Assembly (NCBI GenBank): GCA_937129385.1
Contig: CAKZNC010000172.1
Span: 1 to 41,130, forward strand
Length of the DNA stretch: 41,130 nucleotides
Origin: an uncultured Bacteroidota bacterium
GTDB taxonomy: Bacteria; Bacteroidota; Bacteroidia; Bacteroidales; GCA-2748055
Reading direction: 5' to 3'
The translations under genes and the position numbers were made by a program. The notes under the pieces were generated by a model that worked only from the letters and a program-made list of their open reading frames with translations, made no database searches and had not been told where the DNA came from. Shown here piece by piece: positions 18,182-27,405 of the stretch; the first letter of the stretch is position 1; each line of letters begins with the position of its first letter.

Positions 18182-20101
18182 ATGAATAGCAAAAATATCC
18201 TTAGCGCATTAGTAGTTGCATTACTCATCTTTGCCGTGTCCTGCGAAGATTATCTGGACAAGACCATTGAATCTGAGCTCCCAATGGAGGATGTGTTCAA
18301 AGATTTTGAACATGCACAGGGTTTTGTGGAACAGCTCTACGCATATGTTGTCAACTACGCTTCCTCAACGGATCAGTTCAATGCGAATAGTTTCTGTCTT
18401 TCGGATGAAACTGTTACAAACAGCACCAATCAGCTGGATCTCTTTTTCGACCGCGGGGCATTGGATCACTGGGTGAACAGAGGTTACTTTATAAACGGCG
18501 GTAGTGTCAGCGATGGCAGCATTGTGAACAGATTTGGAATCTGGAACGGATGGGAAGCCATTCGGATTGCAAACATTGCCATTGAAAATATCGACCTGAT
18601 GATCGGGGCTACACAAACAGAAAAAGACCTGATACTTGGACAGGCACTGTTCTTCAGAGCGTTTTTCCATCATGAGATCATGAAATTCTGGGGCAGGATT
18701 CCCTATGTTGACAAAGTGCTCACCGGAAACGATGATGATTTCAAACTCGCACGGCCGGCTTCATACTGGGATTGTGCTAAACGTGCGGATGAGGATTTCG
18801 CTGCTGCGGCAGAATTGTTGCCCTATAGCTGGGATGACCTCCAGGACGATCCTGATGCAACATTTCTCACATTCAGGGAGGCAACCTTCGGGAACAACCT
18901 CCTGAGAATTAACAAGGCCATCGTCTATTCCTATAAAGGGAAAAACCTTCTTTTCGCAGCCAGCCCGCTGATGCAGGAAAATATGGATACCTATGGCTAT
19001 GATGAGGAACTATGTGAAGCGGCCGCAGCAGATTTTGCCAGGGTGATCAAGATGGACCTGGACAATGTGAATAACCTTGGACTGGCAACAATGGATAATT
19101 ACGGCAGTGTCTTTTACACAACTGTTGCAGACAATTCAAACTGGCCGGGTACGGCAGAAAACATGGGCGGACAGGGGGAGTTCATTTTCAGCTCGACTGC
19201 ACAACCCCGTGGAAACAGTCAGAACCTGGCAAAAACATTCACGCCCTATAATACTAACCCCCGGAAAGCGGTACCCAGCCACAATTTTGTGCACCGGGTA
19301 TTTGGCACTGCGAACGGACTCTCATGCGATGAGGATCCGACACACGATCCCCAAAGTGAGTTTGAAAACCGCGACCCCCGGTTTTATAAGTGGTTGATTA
19401 TTGACGGTTCCATGATCATTGAGAAGGCTGCAGCCAATCCTGAATTCAAATATGCCAGGCTGTACTCGGGCGGCAAATTAAGAGAGGTAGTGGATATAGA
19501 TCATACAGGCTATTTCACAACAAAATGGGCAGACATTACTTTTAATTACGCCGCCAAAACCCAGGGCGCTGCTGATGGACAGACCAACATCACTGTTCAC
19601 TGGCTAAATATGAGGTTAACCGATGTCTACCTGATGTATGCTGAAGCACTTGCTGCCACTTCGACATACGGAGTGAACACTGCGCCGACCTATGATTACC
19701 TCGGCGGACTGTCTGCGCTTAATGTGATCAACATCCTTCGTGACAGGGCAGGAATTCCTCATGTGGAGGTTTCATACCCTGGTATTGCAAGTCAACCGGA
19801 AAAGTTCATGGATGTTTTAAGGAGAGAAAGAGGGATGGAATTGTGTTTTGAAGGTCACCGGTGGACAGATCTGAGGCGGTGGATGCTTGCACATCTGGAT
19901 GAATATAAAACCAAAACCGCATTGGATTTTGACAGGGACGATCCATCATCGATGGGGGACAGAAGCACCTTTACAAATATAAACTTCCGGAGCAGGAATA
20001 TACTGACCAGGGTTTGTGAATATCCCAAGCATTTCTGGCTGCCATTTCCAACGGATCAAACCATGATGTATCCGGGTTTTGAACAAAATCCTGGCTGGTA
20101 G
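18182..20101 (+). CDS. SusD-like glycan-binding lipoprotein (first)
   Basis: This 639-residue lipoprotein caps the preceding SusC-like barrel and binds glycan. The lipobox is FAVSC with C21, followed by the acidic residues ED, which suits surface export. SusD features include FDRGALDHWVNRGYFING, the TPR-like ALFFRAFFHHEIMKFWGRIPYV and the RagB/SusD C-terminal signature (RRERGMELCFEGHRWTDLRRW, FWLPFPTDQTM, NPGW end). It is longer than starch SusD, and the extra length probably lies in loops. Binding specificity cannot be read from sequence. Confidence 0.94.
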   Translation: MNSKNILSALVVALLIFAVSCEDYLDKTIESELPMEDVFKDFEHAQGFVEQLYAYVVNYASSTDQFNANSFCLSDETVTNSTNQLDLFFDRGALDHWVNRGYFINGGSVSDGSIVNRFGIWNGWEAIRIANIAIENIDLMIGATQTEKDLILGQALFFRAFFHHEIMKFWGRIPYVDKVLTGNDDDFKLARPASYWDCAKRADEDFAAAAELLPYSWDDLQDDPDATFLTFREATFGNNLLRINKAIVYSYKGKNLLFAASPLMQENMDTYGYDEELCEAAAADFARVIKMDLDNVNNLGLATMDNYGSVFYTTVADNSNWPGTAENMGGQGEFIFSSTAQPRGNSQNLAKTFTPYNTNPRKAVPSHNFVHRVFGTANGLSCDEDPTHDPQSEFENRDPRFYKWLIIDGSMIIEKAAANPEFKYARLYSGGKLREVVDIDHTGYFTTKWADITFNYAAKTQGAADGQTNITVHWLNMRLTDVYLMYAEALAATSTYGVNTAPTYDYLGGLSALNVINILRDRAGIPHVEVSYPGIASQPEKFMDVLRRERGMELCFEGHRWTDLRRWMLAHLDEYKTKTALDFDRDDPSSMGDRSTFTNINFRSRNILTRVCEYPKHFWLPFPTDQTMMYPGFEQNPGW

Positions 20102-20146
20102 GAAAGCACTAAAACTATGCTGTAACAACTAAATATTATTGAAAAG

Positions 20147-23038
20147 ATGAACCATATTCACAGATATATTTTATTTGCAGTCCTGGTATTTTCAGGAGTA
20201 TTTCCTGCACATGCCCAACAGAGCAATCTCAGCGACAGTCCTGATTCTGATATAAATCGCCGGCAACCTCTGCAGGAGCAAAATGACAAAGTAGTTGTAA
20301 ACGATTATGCAGGCGCTGACACTGTTCAGATTATTGATTTCGGTTTTATGCAAAAAACAAAGGAGGAGATTGTTACTTCGGCATCCTCAATCCCGGTGCC
20401 TGATGCAATAATCTATAACAATACTCAGAACATTGCCGGATTCGTCGAGGGTTTTATCCCGGGGGTCATGGGAATCAATAACATCAGAGGGCTTGGAAAC
20501 GTCCTGTATGTCGTTGATGGAATACCTGGAAGGGATATTTCAGCACTTTCGGCTGAAGAAATTGAGCGCATCTCCGTCCTAAAGGATGTGAATGCCCTGG
20601 CTTTATACGGATCACAGGGTAGAAACGGGGCCATTGTGATCACAACCAAAAGAGGCAGGGCCGGCAAAAACAGGGTCAGTGTCAGTGCAAGCTACCATCT
20701 GAAAACACCCATTTCTTACCCCAGCTACCTGGGTTCAGCCGACTACATGCAATTGTATAATGAAGCAAGGCTGAATGACGGATTGACTGAACTTTATGGT
20801 GAAGAAGTAATTCAGAATACACGGGACGAAGTGAATCCATACAGGTATCCCGATGTAGATTTTTATTCTGGTGAATACCTCAAAGAATATGCCTCGCAAA
20901 CTAAGGTTTCTACAATTTTCAGCGGGGGAAATGATAAGGTGAGATATTTTGTCAATATGGATCACAAATTCAACGGTACGCTGGAGAAACTTAACCCCGA
21001 AGCCAATGTCGGACAGAATCAATTCAAGGTCAGGGGAAATCTCGATTTTAAGATCAATAACTGGATCAGCAGCTCCGTCGATATTATGACCTACATCGAC
21101 AATAGTCGTTCGGCACATGCCAGCGTATTGTCTGCCGGCGCAACATTCAGACCAAATTTATACGCGCCCCTGCTACCAACATCCTTTGTGAGTGCCAGCC
21201 TCCAGGATCAAATGGATGCTATCCGCACCTATGACGGCTATATTCTTGGTGGCAACAGCTCATACACCGGGATTACACCCATCGCAGATATTTATGCCAA
21301 GGGGTATATGCGGGCAGTTGACAATATCACCCAGGTAGCCAATACATTGAGATTTGATTTGAGTAGTGTTGCAGAAGGGTTAACTGCGAAAACCAATATC
21401 AGCCTGGATTATTATGATGCCTATTCATTGTCTATCAATAATACCTATAACTTTTATCAACCAGTATGGGGAGTCGACAGTACCGACACCTGGGAAAGCG
21501 ATTCAATCGTTGCCCTGAATCCCCTTGGGGAAGGTGACAGGAAAGATCAAACTGAAAACATTTCAACCAATGGGTTTAACATGCGTTATGGTGTCTATGC
21601 CCAGCTGAATTATCAGCGACAACTGAACGAAAATCATTCGATCAATGCAGTACTCCTGGGATATACAAACGCCCTCATGGCGGATGGGAATATCCAGCTG
21701 GATAAACAATCACACCTGGCTTTAAGCGCTGTTTATGCATACAGGAATAAGATCTTTGCTGATTTTTCCACTGCCTATTCCTATTCCGTAAAACTTGGTA
21801 GCGACAACAGGGGCGGCTTCTCCCCCACTGTCGGATTGGCCTACCTGGTGTCTGAAGAGGAATTCCTGAAGGACAACGACCTGATCAATCATTTGAAAAT
21901 CAAGGCATCAGGTGGTGTTTTAAAAACGGATATCAATATTAACGGTTATTTCCTGTACCAGGAAGTCTACAACCTGAACTCTGGTGTGTACAGCTGGGAC
22001 GATGGTACTAGAAGTTTAGGACGAACCAGATTGATCAATGGCAGAAACCAGAACCTGACTTTTGAAGACAGAACAGATTTGAATTTAGGGATAGAAACCT
22101 CTTTGTTCAATGCACTGTTCCTGGAATTCAACTATTTCCAGATGACATTCGGGAACCAGGTCACACAATTGCAAAACACTAAATATCCGTCCTATTATAC
22201 CGATTTCACACCCTATTCCAATTTTGATGAAGACCTGTTCCTGGGATATGAGTTCAGCGCAAACATTTCAAAATCCATCGGTGATTTCCAAACCATTCTT
22301 GGGGTGAACTATATGAATATTCATACAGAAGTTGTCCAGAAAGATGAATCTGTTGAATTTGATTACCTGTCAAGAGTCGGACAGCCCACCAGTGCACTCA
22401 TGGGATTGGTCGCAGATGGGTTTTACCAGGTATCAGATTTCACCGGGGAGGGAGCATTGATAAGCTCACTTCCCAGTCCCCAGTTTGGTGAAGTCAGACC
22501 CGGAGATATCAAATATATTGATCAGAATGACGACAATCTAATCGATAACAACGACCGGACATTCATCGGGAAATCCATGTTTACCCATGCACTTGGAGTA
22601 AACCTGTTGCTCAAATACAAATCTGTAAGTCTGTTCATACTCTGCAGGGGGCGTTTTGGAGCAGAGGGAATGTTGAATGATGACTATTACTGGGTGGATG
22701 GCGATGACAAGTACTCTGAAATGGTGCTGGACCGATGGACAGAAGAGACTGCAGCAACAGCGACGTATCCAAGACTATCTTCGAAAGCAAACAACAATAA
22801 CTTTCGTAATTCAACATTCTGGCTCTACGATAAGTCATCTTTCGATATTGACCGCGTGCAGCTCACCTATGAGCTGAATGAGTCGGCCTGTAACAAGATC
22901 GGTCTTGAAAACCTGAGTATTAACCTGGCTGCTGTTAACCTGGCCAAATTCGGACCAAACAAAGAGACCCTTGAGTTAAATATAGGCAATAATCCACAAT
23001 TCAGATATTTTATGGTGGGATTGCGGACAGCATTATAA
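20147..23038 (+). CDS. SusC-like TonB-dependent transporter (second, lacking the N-terminal domain)
   Basis: This 963-residue outer-membrane transporter has a signal peptide (1-24, ending AHAQQ) and a plug with NNIRGLGNVLYVVDGIPG and LKDVNALALYGSQGRNGAIVITTKRG, followed by a barrel. Unlike the first SusC it has no carboxypeptidase-regulatory-like domain. About 40 polar residues lead into a possible TonB-box region (DTVQIIDFGFMQ), and the early plug is shortened. It starts 45 bases after SusD1 and is followed by its own SusD, so the locus encodes two import complexes. The two SusC proteins differ widely, so this is not a recent tandem duplication. Confidence 0.93.
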   Translation: MNHIHRYILFAVLVFSGVFPAHAQQSNLSDSPDSDINRRQPLQEQNDKVVVNDYAGADTVQIIDFGFMQKTKEEIVTSASSIPVPDAIIYNNTQNIAGFVEGFIPGVMGINNIRGLGNVLYVVDGIPGRDISALSAEEIERISVLKDVNALALYGSQGRNGAIVITTKRGRAGKNRVSVSASYHLKTPISYPSYLGSADYMQLYNEARLNDGLTELYGEEVIQNTRDEVNPYRYPDVDFYSGEYLKEYASQTKVSTIFSGGNDKVRYFVNMDHKFNGTLEKLNPEANVGQNQFKVRGNLDFKINNWISSSVDIMTYIDNSRSAHASVLSAGATFRPNLYAPLLPTSFVSASLQDQMDAIRTYDGYILGGNSSYTGITPIADIYAKGYMRAVDNITQVANTLRFDLSSVAEGLTAKTNISLDYYDAYSLSINNTYNFYQPVWGVDSTDTWESDSIVALNPLGEGDRKDQTENISTNGFNMRYGVYAQLNYQRQLNENHSINAVLLGYTNALMADGNIQLDKQSHLALSAVYAYRNKIFADFSTAYSYSVKLGSDNRGGFSPTVGLAYLVSEEEFLKDNDLINHLKIKASGGVLKTDININGYFLYQEVYNLNSGVYSWDDGTRSLGRTRLINGRNQNLTFEDRTDLNLGIETSLFNALFLEFNYFQMTFGNQVTQLQNTKYPSYYTDFTPYSNFDEDLFLGYEFSANISKSIGDFQTILGVNYMNIHTEVVQKDESVEFDYLSRVGQPTSALMGLVADGFYQVSDFTGEGALISSLPSPQFGEVRPGDIKYIDQNDDNLIDNNDRTFIGKSMFTHALGVNLLLKYKSVSLFILCRGRFGAEGMLNDDYYWVDGDDKYSEMVLDRWTEETAATATYPRLSSKANNNNFRNSTFWLYDKSSFDIDRVQLTYELNESACNKIGLENLSINLAAVNLAKFGPNKETLELNIGNNPQFRYFMVGLRTAL

Positions 23039-23128
23039 ACAAAAGTCAATTGAATACGCACGGTAAAACATAACCCCCGGGCAATAAAGTACAATATTTA
23101 AATGAGTTACTTCAAATATAACAATGGC

Positions 23129-24850
23129 ATGAAAAAAATAGTAATAGGTTTGCTTTTCTCTGCAATCATGATGGGACTCATCTCATGCGAAGAACTTTTA
23201 TCACCGGTTGATGAAAACTTAATCGGTGATGATTTTGCAACAGTGGATCCATCCAGTGCGGAAGGACTTCTGCTGAATGCGTATGCCGGGGTGTTGGGTC
23301 AATACCAGTTTACATCAGTGGCAACAGATGATGCAGTTACCAATCAGCTTACCAGCGGATACCGGAGGATGGCTACGGGTGAACTGACCGCTCAATTCAA
23401 TCCTGCCGGCAGGTGGTCAAAATATGAAGATATATTCTACGTCAATAAATTCTTATCCATAATCGATCAGGTCAAGTGGCAGGAAGACTCCCTTCTTAAT
23501 GAGCTTACTTACAGGAGGTTAAAAGGTGAAGCGCTGGCCCTGAGGGCGTTGCACCACTTTTATGTACTGGAGGGCCACGCGGGTAAAGATGCAGAAGGCA
23601 ATTTACTGGGCATACCCTACTTTAAGGAATTCATCGACAATGAGGGAAATTTCAATGTACCCAGACCCTCATTTGAGGCCACAATAGATAGTATAGTTGC
23701 AGATTTTGACTCAGCATATGCGTACCTGCCTTATGTATATTCCAGCAATCCTGACGATATCCCGGACAAAGACACGATCTACGACCAGGATGCATATTTA
23801 ACTGTTAACAGTCAGTATTACAACAACCGGATCAACGGGCAAATCGTGAGAGCTCTCCAGGGAAGAGTAAAACTATTTGCAGCCAGTCCGGCATTTCTGA
23901 ATAGTGCGGAAGTTTACCAGGAAGCGGTCAGCTATGTATCTCCACTGGTCGATGAAATCAATTTTCTGCTGCCCTCAGATGGTATTGAATATTATGAATC
24001 AGACCTTGACAGCGATAATCCTGAAGTCTTATGGAGAAGATCCGTGGCCGAGAATGCCAATCAGGAGCAGAACAACTTTCCACCTTCCCTGAATGGAAAT
24101 GGAAATGTGAATCCTTCTCAAAACCTGGTGGATGCCTTCCCGATGGCAGATGGGTATCCAAGAGGAAGCAGTGAATCAATGTATGATTACGATCCCAATG
24201 ATCCCTATGTAAACCGGGATCCAAGACTTGATAAATACATCCTTGTCAATGGAGGAATGATAGGTTCAAATACGATCTATACTGATAAGTCCAGTGAACA
24301 GGATGGTGTGAATCAAGTGTCTCAGAAGTCAACCCGGACCGGCTATTATCTGAAGAAATTACTTCGGCCGGATGTGATCATCCCGGTTTCCGGAAACGTG
24401 GTTGTGCAAAACCACTACGAGGTGTACTTCAGGTATACCGAGTTGTTTTTGATACTGGCCGAAGCACAAAATGAAATCGGCGGTCCCAACTACAGGGCAA
24501 ATGGGGTCTTTTTATCTGCCCGTGATATATTGAGGTTATCCCGTAGAAGAGCACTGGATTTATTTTCCGATCCCTACCTGGAGGGAATTTCGAGTCAGGA
24601 TGAAATGCGCAGTTTAATAAGAAATGAGCGGCGACTTGAATTGTGCTTTGAAGGGAACCGGTTCTGGGACCTGCGCAGATGGGGAGTAGAATTAGATGAA
24701 CCGGTATATGGGTATTACAAGGATGAAACCGGTTATGAGCAAATCGAAGTTGAAAAGAGACTTTTTGAAGGTGATAAATATACCTACATGCCGATTCCCT
24801 ATTCCGAGATACTGAAATTCTCTGCATTGGTTCAAAATGCGGGTTGGTAG
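23129..24850 (+). CDS. SusD-like glycan-binding lipoprotein (second)
   Basis: A SusD-like lipoprotein of about 573 residues, partner of the second SusC. The frame opens at 23102, but the ATG at 23129 gives a standard lipoprotein signal (MKKIVIGLLFSAIMMGLISC, C20) and is preferred. Family signatures are RLKGEALALRALHHFYVLEGHAG, FRYTELFLILAEAQNEIGG, IRNERRLELCFEGNRFWDLRRWG and the end YMPIPYSEILKFSALVQNAGW. The 90-base gap after SusC2 is the largest inside the operon, but no terminator was seen in it. Confidence 0.93.
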   Translation: MKKIVIGLLFSAIMMGLISCEELLSPVDENLIGDDFATVDPSSAEGLLLNAYAGVLGQYQFTSVATDDAVTNQLTSGYRRMATGELTAQFNPAGRWSKYEDIFYVNKFLSIIDQVKWQEDSLLNELTYRRLKGEALALRALHHFYVLEGHAGKDAEGNLLGIPYFKEFIDNEGNFNVPRPSFEATIDSIVADFDSAYAYLPYVYSSNPDDIPDKDTIYDQDAYLTVNSQYYNNRINGQIVRALQGRVKLFAASPAFLNSAEVYQEAVSYVSPLVDEINFLLPSDGIEYYESDLDSDNPEVLWRRSVAENANQEQNNFPPSLNGNGNVNPSQNLVDAFPMADGYPRGSSESMYDYDPNDPYVNRDPRLDKYILVNGGMIGSNTIYTDKSSEQDGVNQVSQKSTRTGYYLKKLLRPDVIIPVSGNVVVQNHYEVYFRYTELFLILAEAQNEIGGPNYRANGVFLSARDILRLSRRRALDLFSDPYLEGISSQDEMRSLIRNERRLELCFEGNRFWDLRRWGVELDEPVYGYYKDETGYEQIEVEKRLFEGDKYTYMPIPYSEILKFSALVQNAGW

Positions 24851-24875
24851 TATTAATTTTTAATAAACTAAACGG

Positions 24876-25931
24876 ATGAAAAAGAATATCTCAATATTAA
24901 TTGTTACAGTCCTTATCGCTTCTTCGATGGTCGGATGCGAAAACCAACCCATTGATTTTGATGACTACGATATAACAACCTGCTATTTTCCTTACCAGAC
25001 TCCGGCAAGGAGCATTCTCCTTGGAAAGTATAAGCCTGGATTCAATGAATCCGACATTAACCACCAGTTTGAGATCGGGCTGACCATGAGTGGTGTCTAT
25101 GAGAATGAAATTGACCGGGAGGTCCATTTCCAGGTTGATGAAAGCCTGCTTCAAGGGGTGGTGAATGTAACTGCTTTGCCGCAAGCCTATTACTCGATAG
25201 AAACAGAAAGTCCTGTTACCATTCCGGCAGGTTCCACGAAAGGAAGGATTTCTGTTCAGCTCACTGAGGCGTTTTTCGAGGATAACATGTCCCTGGCTCC
25301 ATTGGATTCTGTAAATTATGTCGTTCCTATGATCATTACCGATGCGGTAGGACTGGACTCAATTCTCCAGGGAGATGCAGCAGATGGAGTAAGCAACCCG
25401 GTAAGGACCAATGCAGGAGACTGGTCTGTCCAGCCAAAGGATTTCACCCTATACGGGATCAAGTTTATTAACAAATACCATGGGAACTATTTGAGAAGGG
25501 GTACTGATGTTCTCGACACGTTTAACATCGCAACAAGCACCTATGAATATGACACTACCATCGTTTACCATGAGAAATATACAGAAAGGGATGAGGTAGT
25601 CATGCTGACATCAACATCGTTAAGCAAAGTTGTTTTATCCAGTCCGATCAGACGTGGGGACCTGGCCACACCTGGCGATATTGATTTGTTGCTGACCTTC
25701 GATCAGAGTGAAAACTGTGCGGTGTTTGACAACAATACCATGGTGGAAATCGGAAATGGAGCATTCATTGAAAACGGTGATTCCTGGGGAGGAGAAGATC
25801 AGGATGTGATCCACATCGAATACAGTTTCCTGGATACAATCAACAATGAAATGCACCTTGTCAGCGATACGCTTGTCATCAGGGACCGGGCAGTAGTGTT
25901 TGAAGAATTTACAATCTATAATGAAGAATAA
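24876..25931 (+). CDS. DUF1735/DUF4361-type surface lipoprotein (probable glycan-binding protein)
   Basis: This 351-residue lipoprotein (SSMVGC, C21) has an N-terminal DUF1735 (BT_3987-like) domain, about 22-150, recognisable from YSIETESPVTIPAGSTKGRISVQL and NYVVPMIITDA. A DUF4361-like C-terminal domain follows (about 190-350). Such proteins follow SusD genes in many PULs and are taken to be surface glycan-binding proteins in the SusE/SusF position. It starts 25 bases after SusD2, and its last codons overlap the next gene's start by 11 bases, indicating tight co-transcription. The ligand is unknown. Confidence 0.85.
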   Translation: MKKNISILIVTVLIASSMVGCENQPIDFDDYDITTCYFPYQTPARSILLGKYKPGFNESDINHQFEIGLTMSGVYENEIDREVHFQVDESLLQGVVNVTALPQAYYSIETESPVTIPAGSTKGRISVQLTEAFFEDNMSLAPLDSVNYVVPMIITDAVGLDSILQGDAADGVSNPVRTNAGDWSVQPKDFTLYGIKFINKYHGNYLRRGTDVLDTFNIATSTYEYDTTIVYHEKYTERDEVVMLTSTSLSKVVLSSPIRRGDLATPGDIDLLLTFDQSENCAVFDNNTMVEIGNGAFIENGDSWGGEDQDVIHIEYSFLDTINNEMHLVSDTLVIRDRAVVFEEFTIYNEE

Positions 25932-27360
25932 CAGTTCGCTCCTATCGATTTTCAAAACTGTTCTTGCACTGCTCTTGCTTATGCATACAACATGTATTCT
26001 TGCAGGAGGTCAAAAGAAGCCAAATTTTGTACTTATCATAGCAGACGATGTAAGCTGGGACGATTTTGGATGTTATGGTAATCAGTACGTCAAAACACGG
26101 AATATTGATCATCTTGCAGAGGGAGGCTTCTTGTTTAATAACGCATTCCTTACGGCAAGTTCGTGTAGCCCAAGCAGGTGCAGTATAATCTCTGGAAAAT
26201 ACCCCCATTCTAACGGAGCAGCAGAACTGCACATAGCATTACCCGAAAGTGAAATTCCCTTCCCTCTTTTGCTCAGGAAAAATGGTTATTACACCGCCCA
26301 TGCAGGTAAATGGCATATGGGTGATCCTGCCCACCGGGCCTTCGATATTTATACCGATAAGAATGGATATGACATTGGAGATGGAGGAGAGGCAAATTGG
26401 GTGGAATTCCTTCAGGGAAGACCAAAAGACAAGCCCTTCTTTTTCTGGCTGGCGTCGAAGGATGCCCATCGATTCTGGGGAGCCGACACATTTATGATTA
26501 CACATCACCCAGACAGTCTGGAAGTACCGGTCTACCTTAACGATGATCCGGAGACACGAAGGGACATAGCATCCTATTACAATGAAATAGCACGGTTTGA
26601 TTATTATATTGGACAAGTGGTTAGTGAACTGGAAAAGCAAGGCGTCCTTGAAAACACGATGATTATTGTAATGGCGGATAACGGACGACCATTCCCACGG
26701 TGTAAGACACGTGTGTACGATAGTGGTATGAAAACACCCTTTGTTGTTTACTGGCAAAATGGAATAAAGAATCCCGGAACTCAAACAGAAAGTCTGATAA
26801 GTTCAATCGATATTTCTTCTACCCTTCTTGAACTTGCGGGCATTAATCAGCCCGACGACTACCAGGGCATAAGTTTCCTTCCGATATTAAATAATCCGGA
26901 TGCGGAGACCAGGGAATATGTTTTTTCTGAGCACAATTTCCACAGTTTTGAAGCCTATGAACGAATGTTGAGGTCAAAAGATTTTTTGTATGTCTGGAAT
27001 GCAAGACCCAACTTAAGCAATTGCGGTCCGTTTGATGTGTTGAATTCTCCCTCTCAGCATTCACTTGATGCTCTAAGAGACATGGGAAAACTAACCCCTG
27101 CCCAGGCAGACATTTACATGGTGCCCCGTCCGGAGGAAGAGTTATTTGATCTTTCACTTGAACAAGAGCAATTGCTGAATGTGGCTTCACTTGAACGATA
27201 CCATGAAAAGTTGATTTTCTTGCGTGGCATACTACAAAAATGGATGCAGGAAACGGGTGACACCACACCCGATGACTTAACACCGGACTGGTATGACAGG
27301 GAAACCCGGGAGCCGCTTCCTGAAAAGGGTACAAGGGGTACGATGCCCGGGACCTTATAA
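25921..27360 (+). CDS. S1 family sulfatase (SGSH-like), periplasmic
   Basis: A formylglycine sulfatase of about 479 residues removing sulfate esters or N-sulfate from a glycan. The frame opens at 25900, but the ATG at 25921 gives a proper signal peptide (LLSIFKTVLALLLLMHTTCILAGG) and is preferred. Metal ligands D42-D43 lie in IIADDVSWDD. C82 in SSCSPSR is the Cys-type residue converted to formylglycine, and HAGKWHMG and ADNGRPFPR are conserved active-site segments. The DNG-x-PFPR form resembles the heparan N-sulfatase (SGSH-like) branch, but subfamily and target position are not assignable by eye. It overlaps the previous gene by 11 bases. No maturase gene is in the window. Confidence 0.93.
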   Translation: MKNNSSLLSIFKTVLALLLLMHTTCILAGGQKKPNFVLIIADDVSWDDFGCYGNQYVKTRNIDHLAEGGFLFNNAFLTASSCSPSRCSIISGKYPHSNGAAELHIALPESEIPFPLLLRKNGYYTAHAGKWHMGDPAHRAFDIYTDKNGYDIGDGGEANWVEFLQGRPKDKPFFFWLASKDAHRFWGADTFMITHHPDSLEVPVYLNDDPETRRDIASYYNEIARFDYYIGQVVSELEKQGVLENTMIIVMADNGRPFPRCKTRVYDSGMKTPFVVYWQNGIKNPGTQTESLISSIDISSTLLELAGINQPDDYQGISFLPILNNPDAETREYVFSEHNFHSFEAYERMLRSKDFLYVWNARPNLSNCGPFDVLNSPSQHSLDALRDMGKLTPAQADIYMVPRPEEELFDLSLEQEQLLNVASLERYHEKLIFLRGILQKWMQETGDTTPDDLTPDWYDRETREPLPEKGTRGTMPGTL

Positions 27361-27405
27361 ACCCAGGTCTGAAAAAAAAGTAATTAAATGGCTTCCAGTA
27401 TTCGT

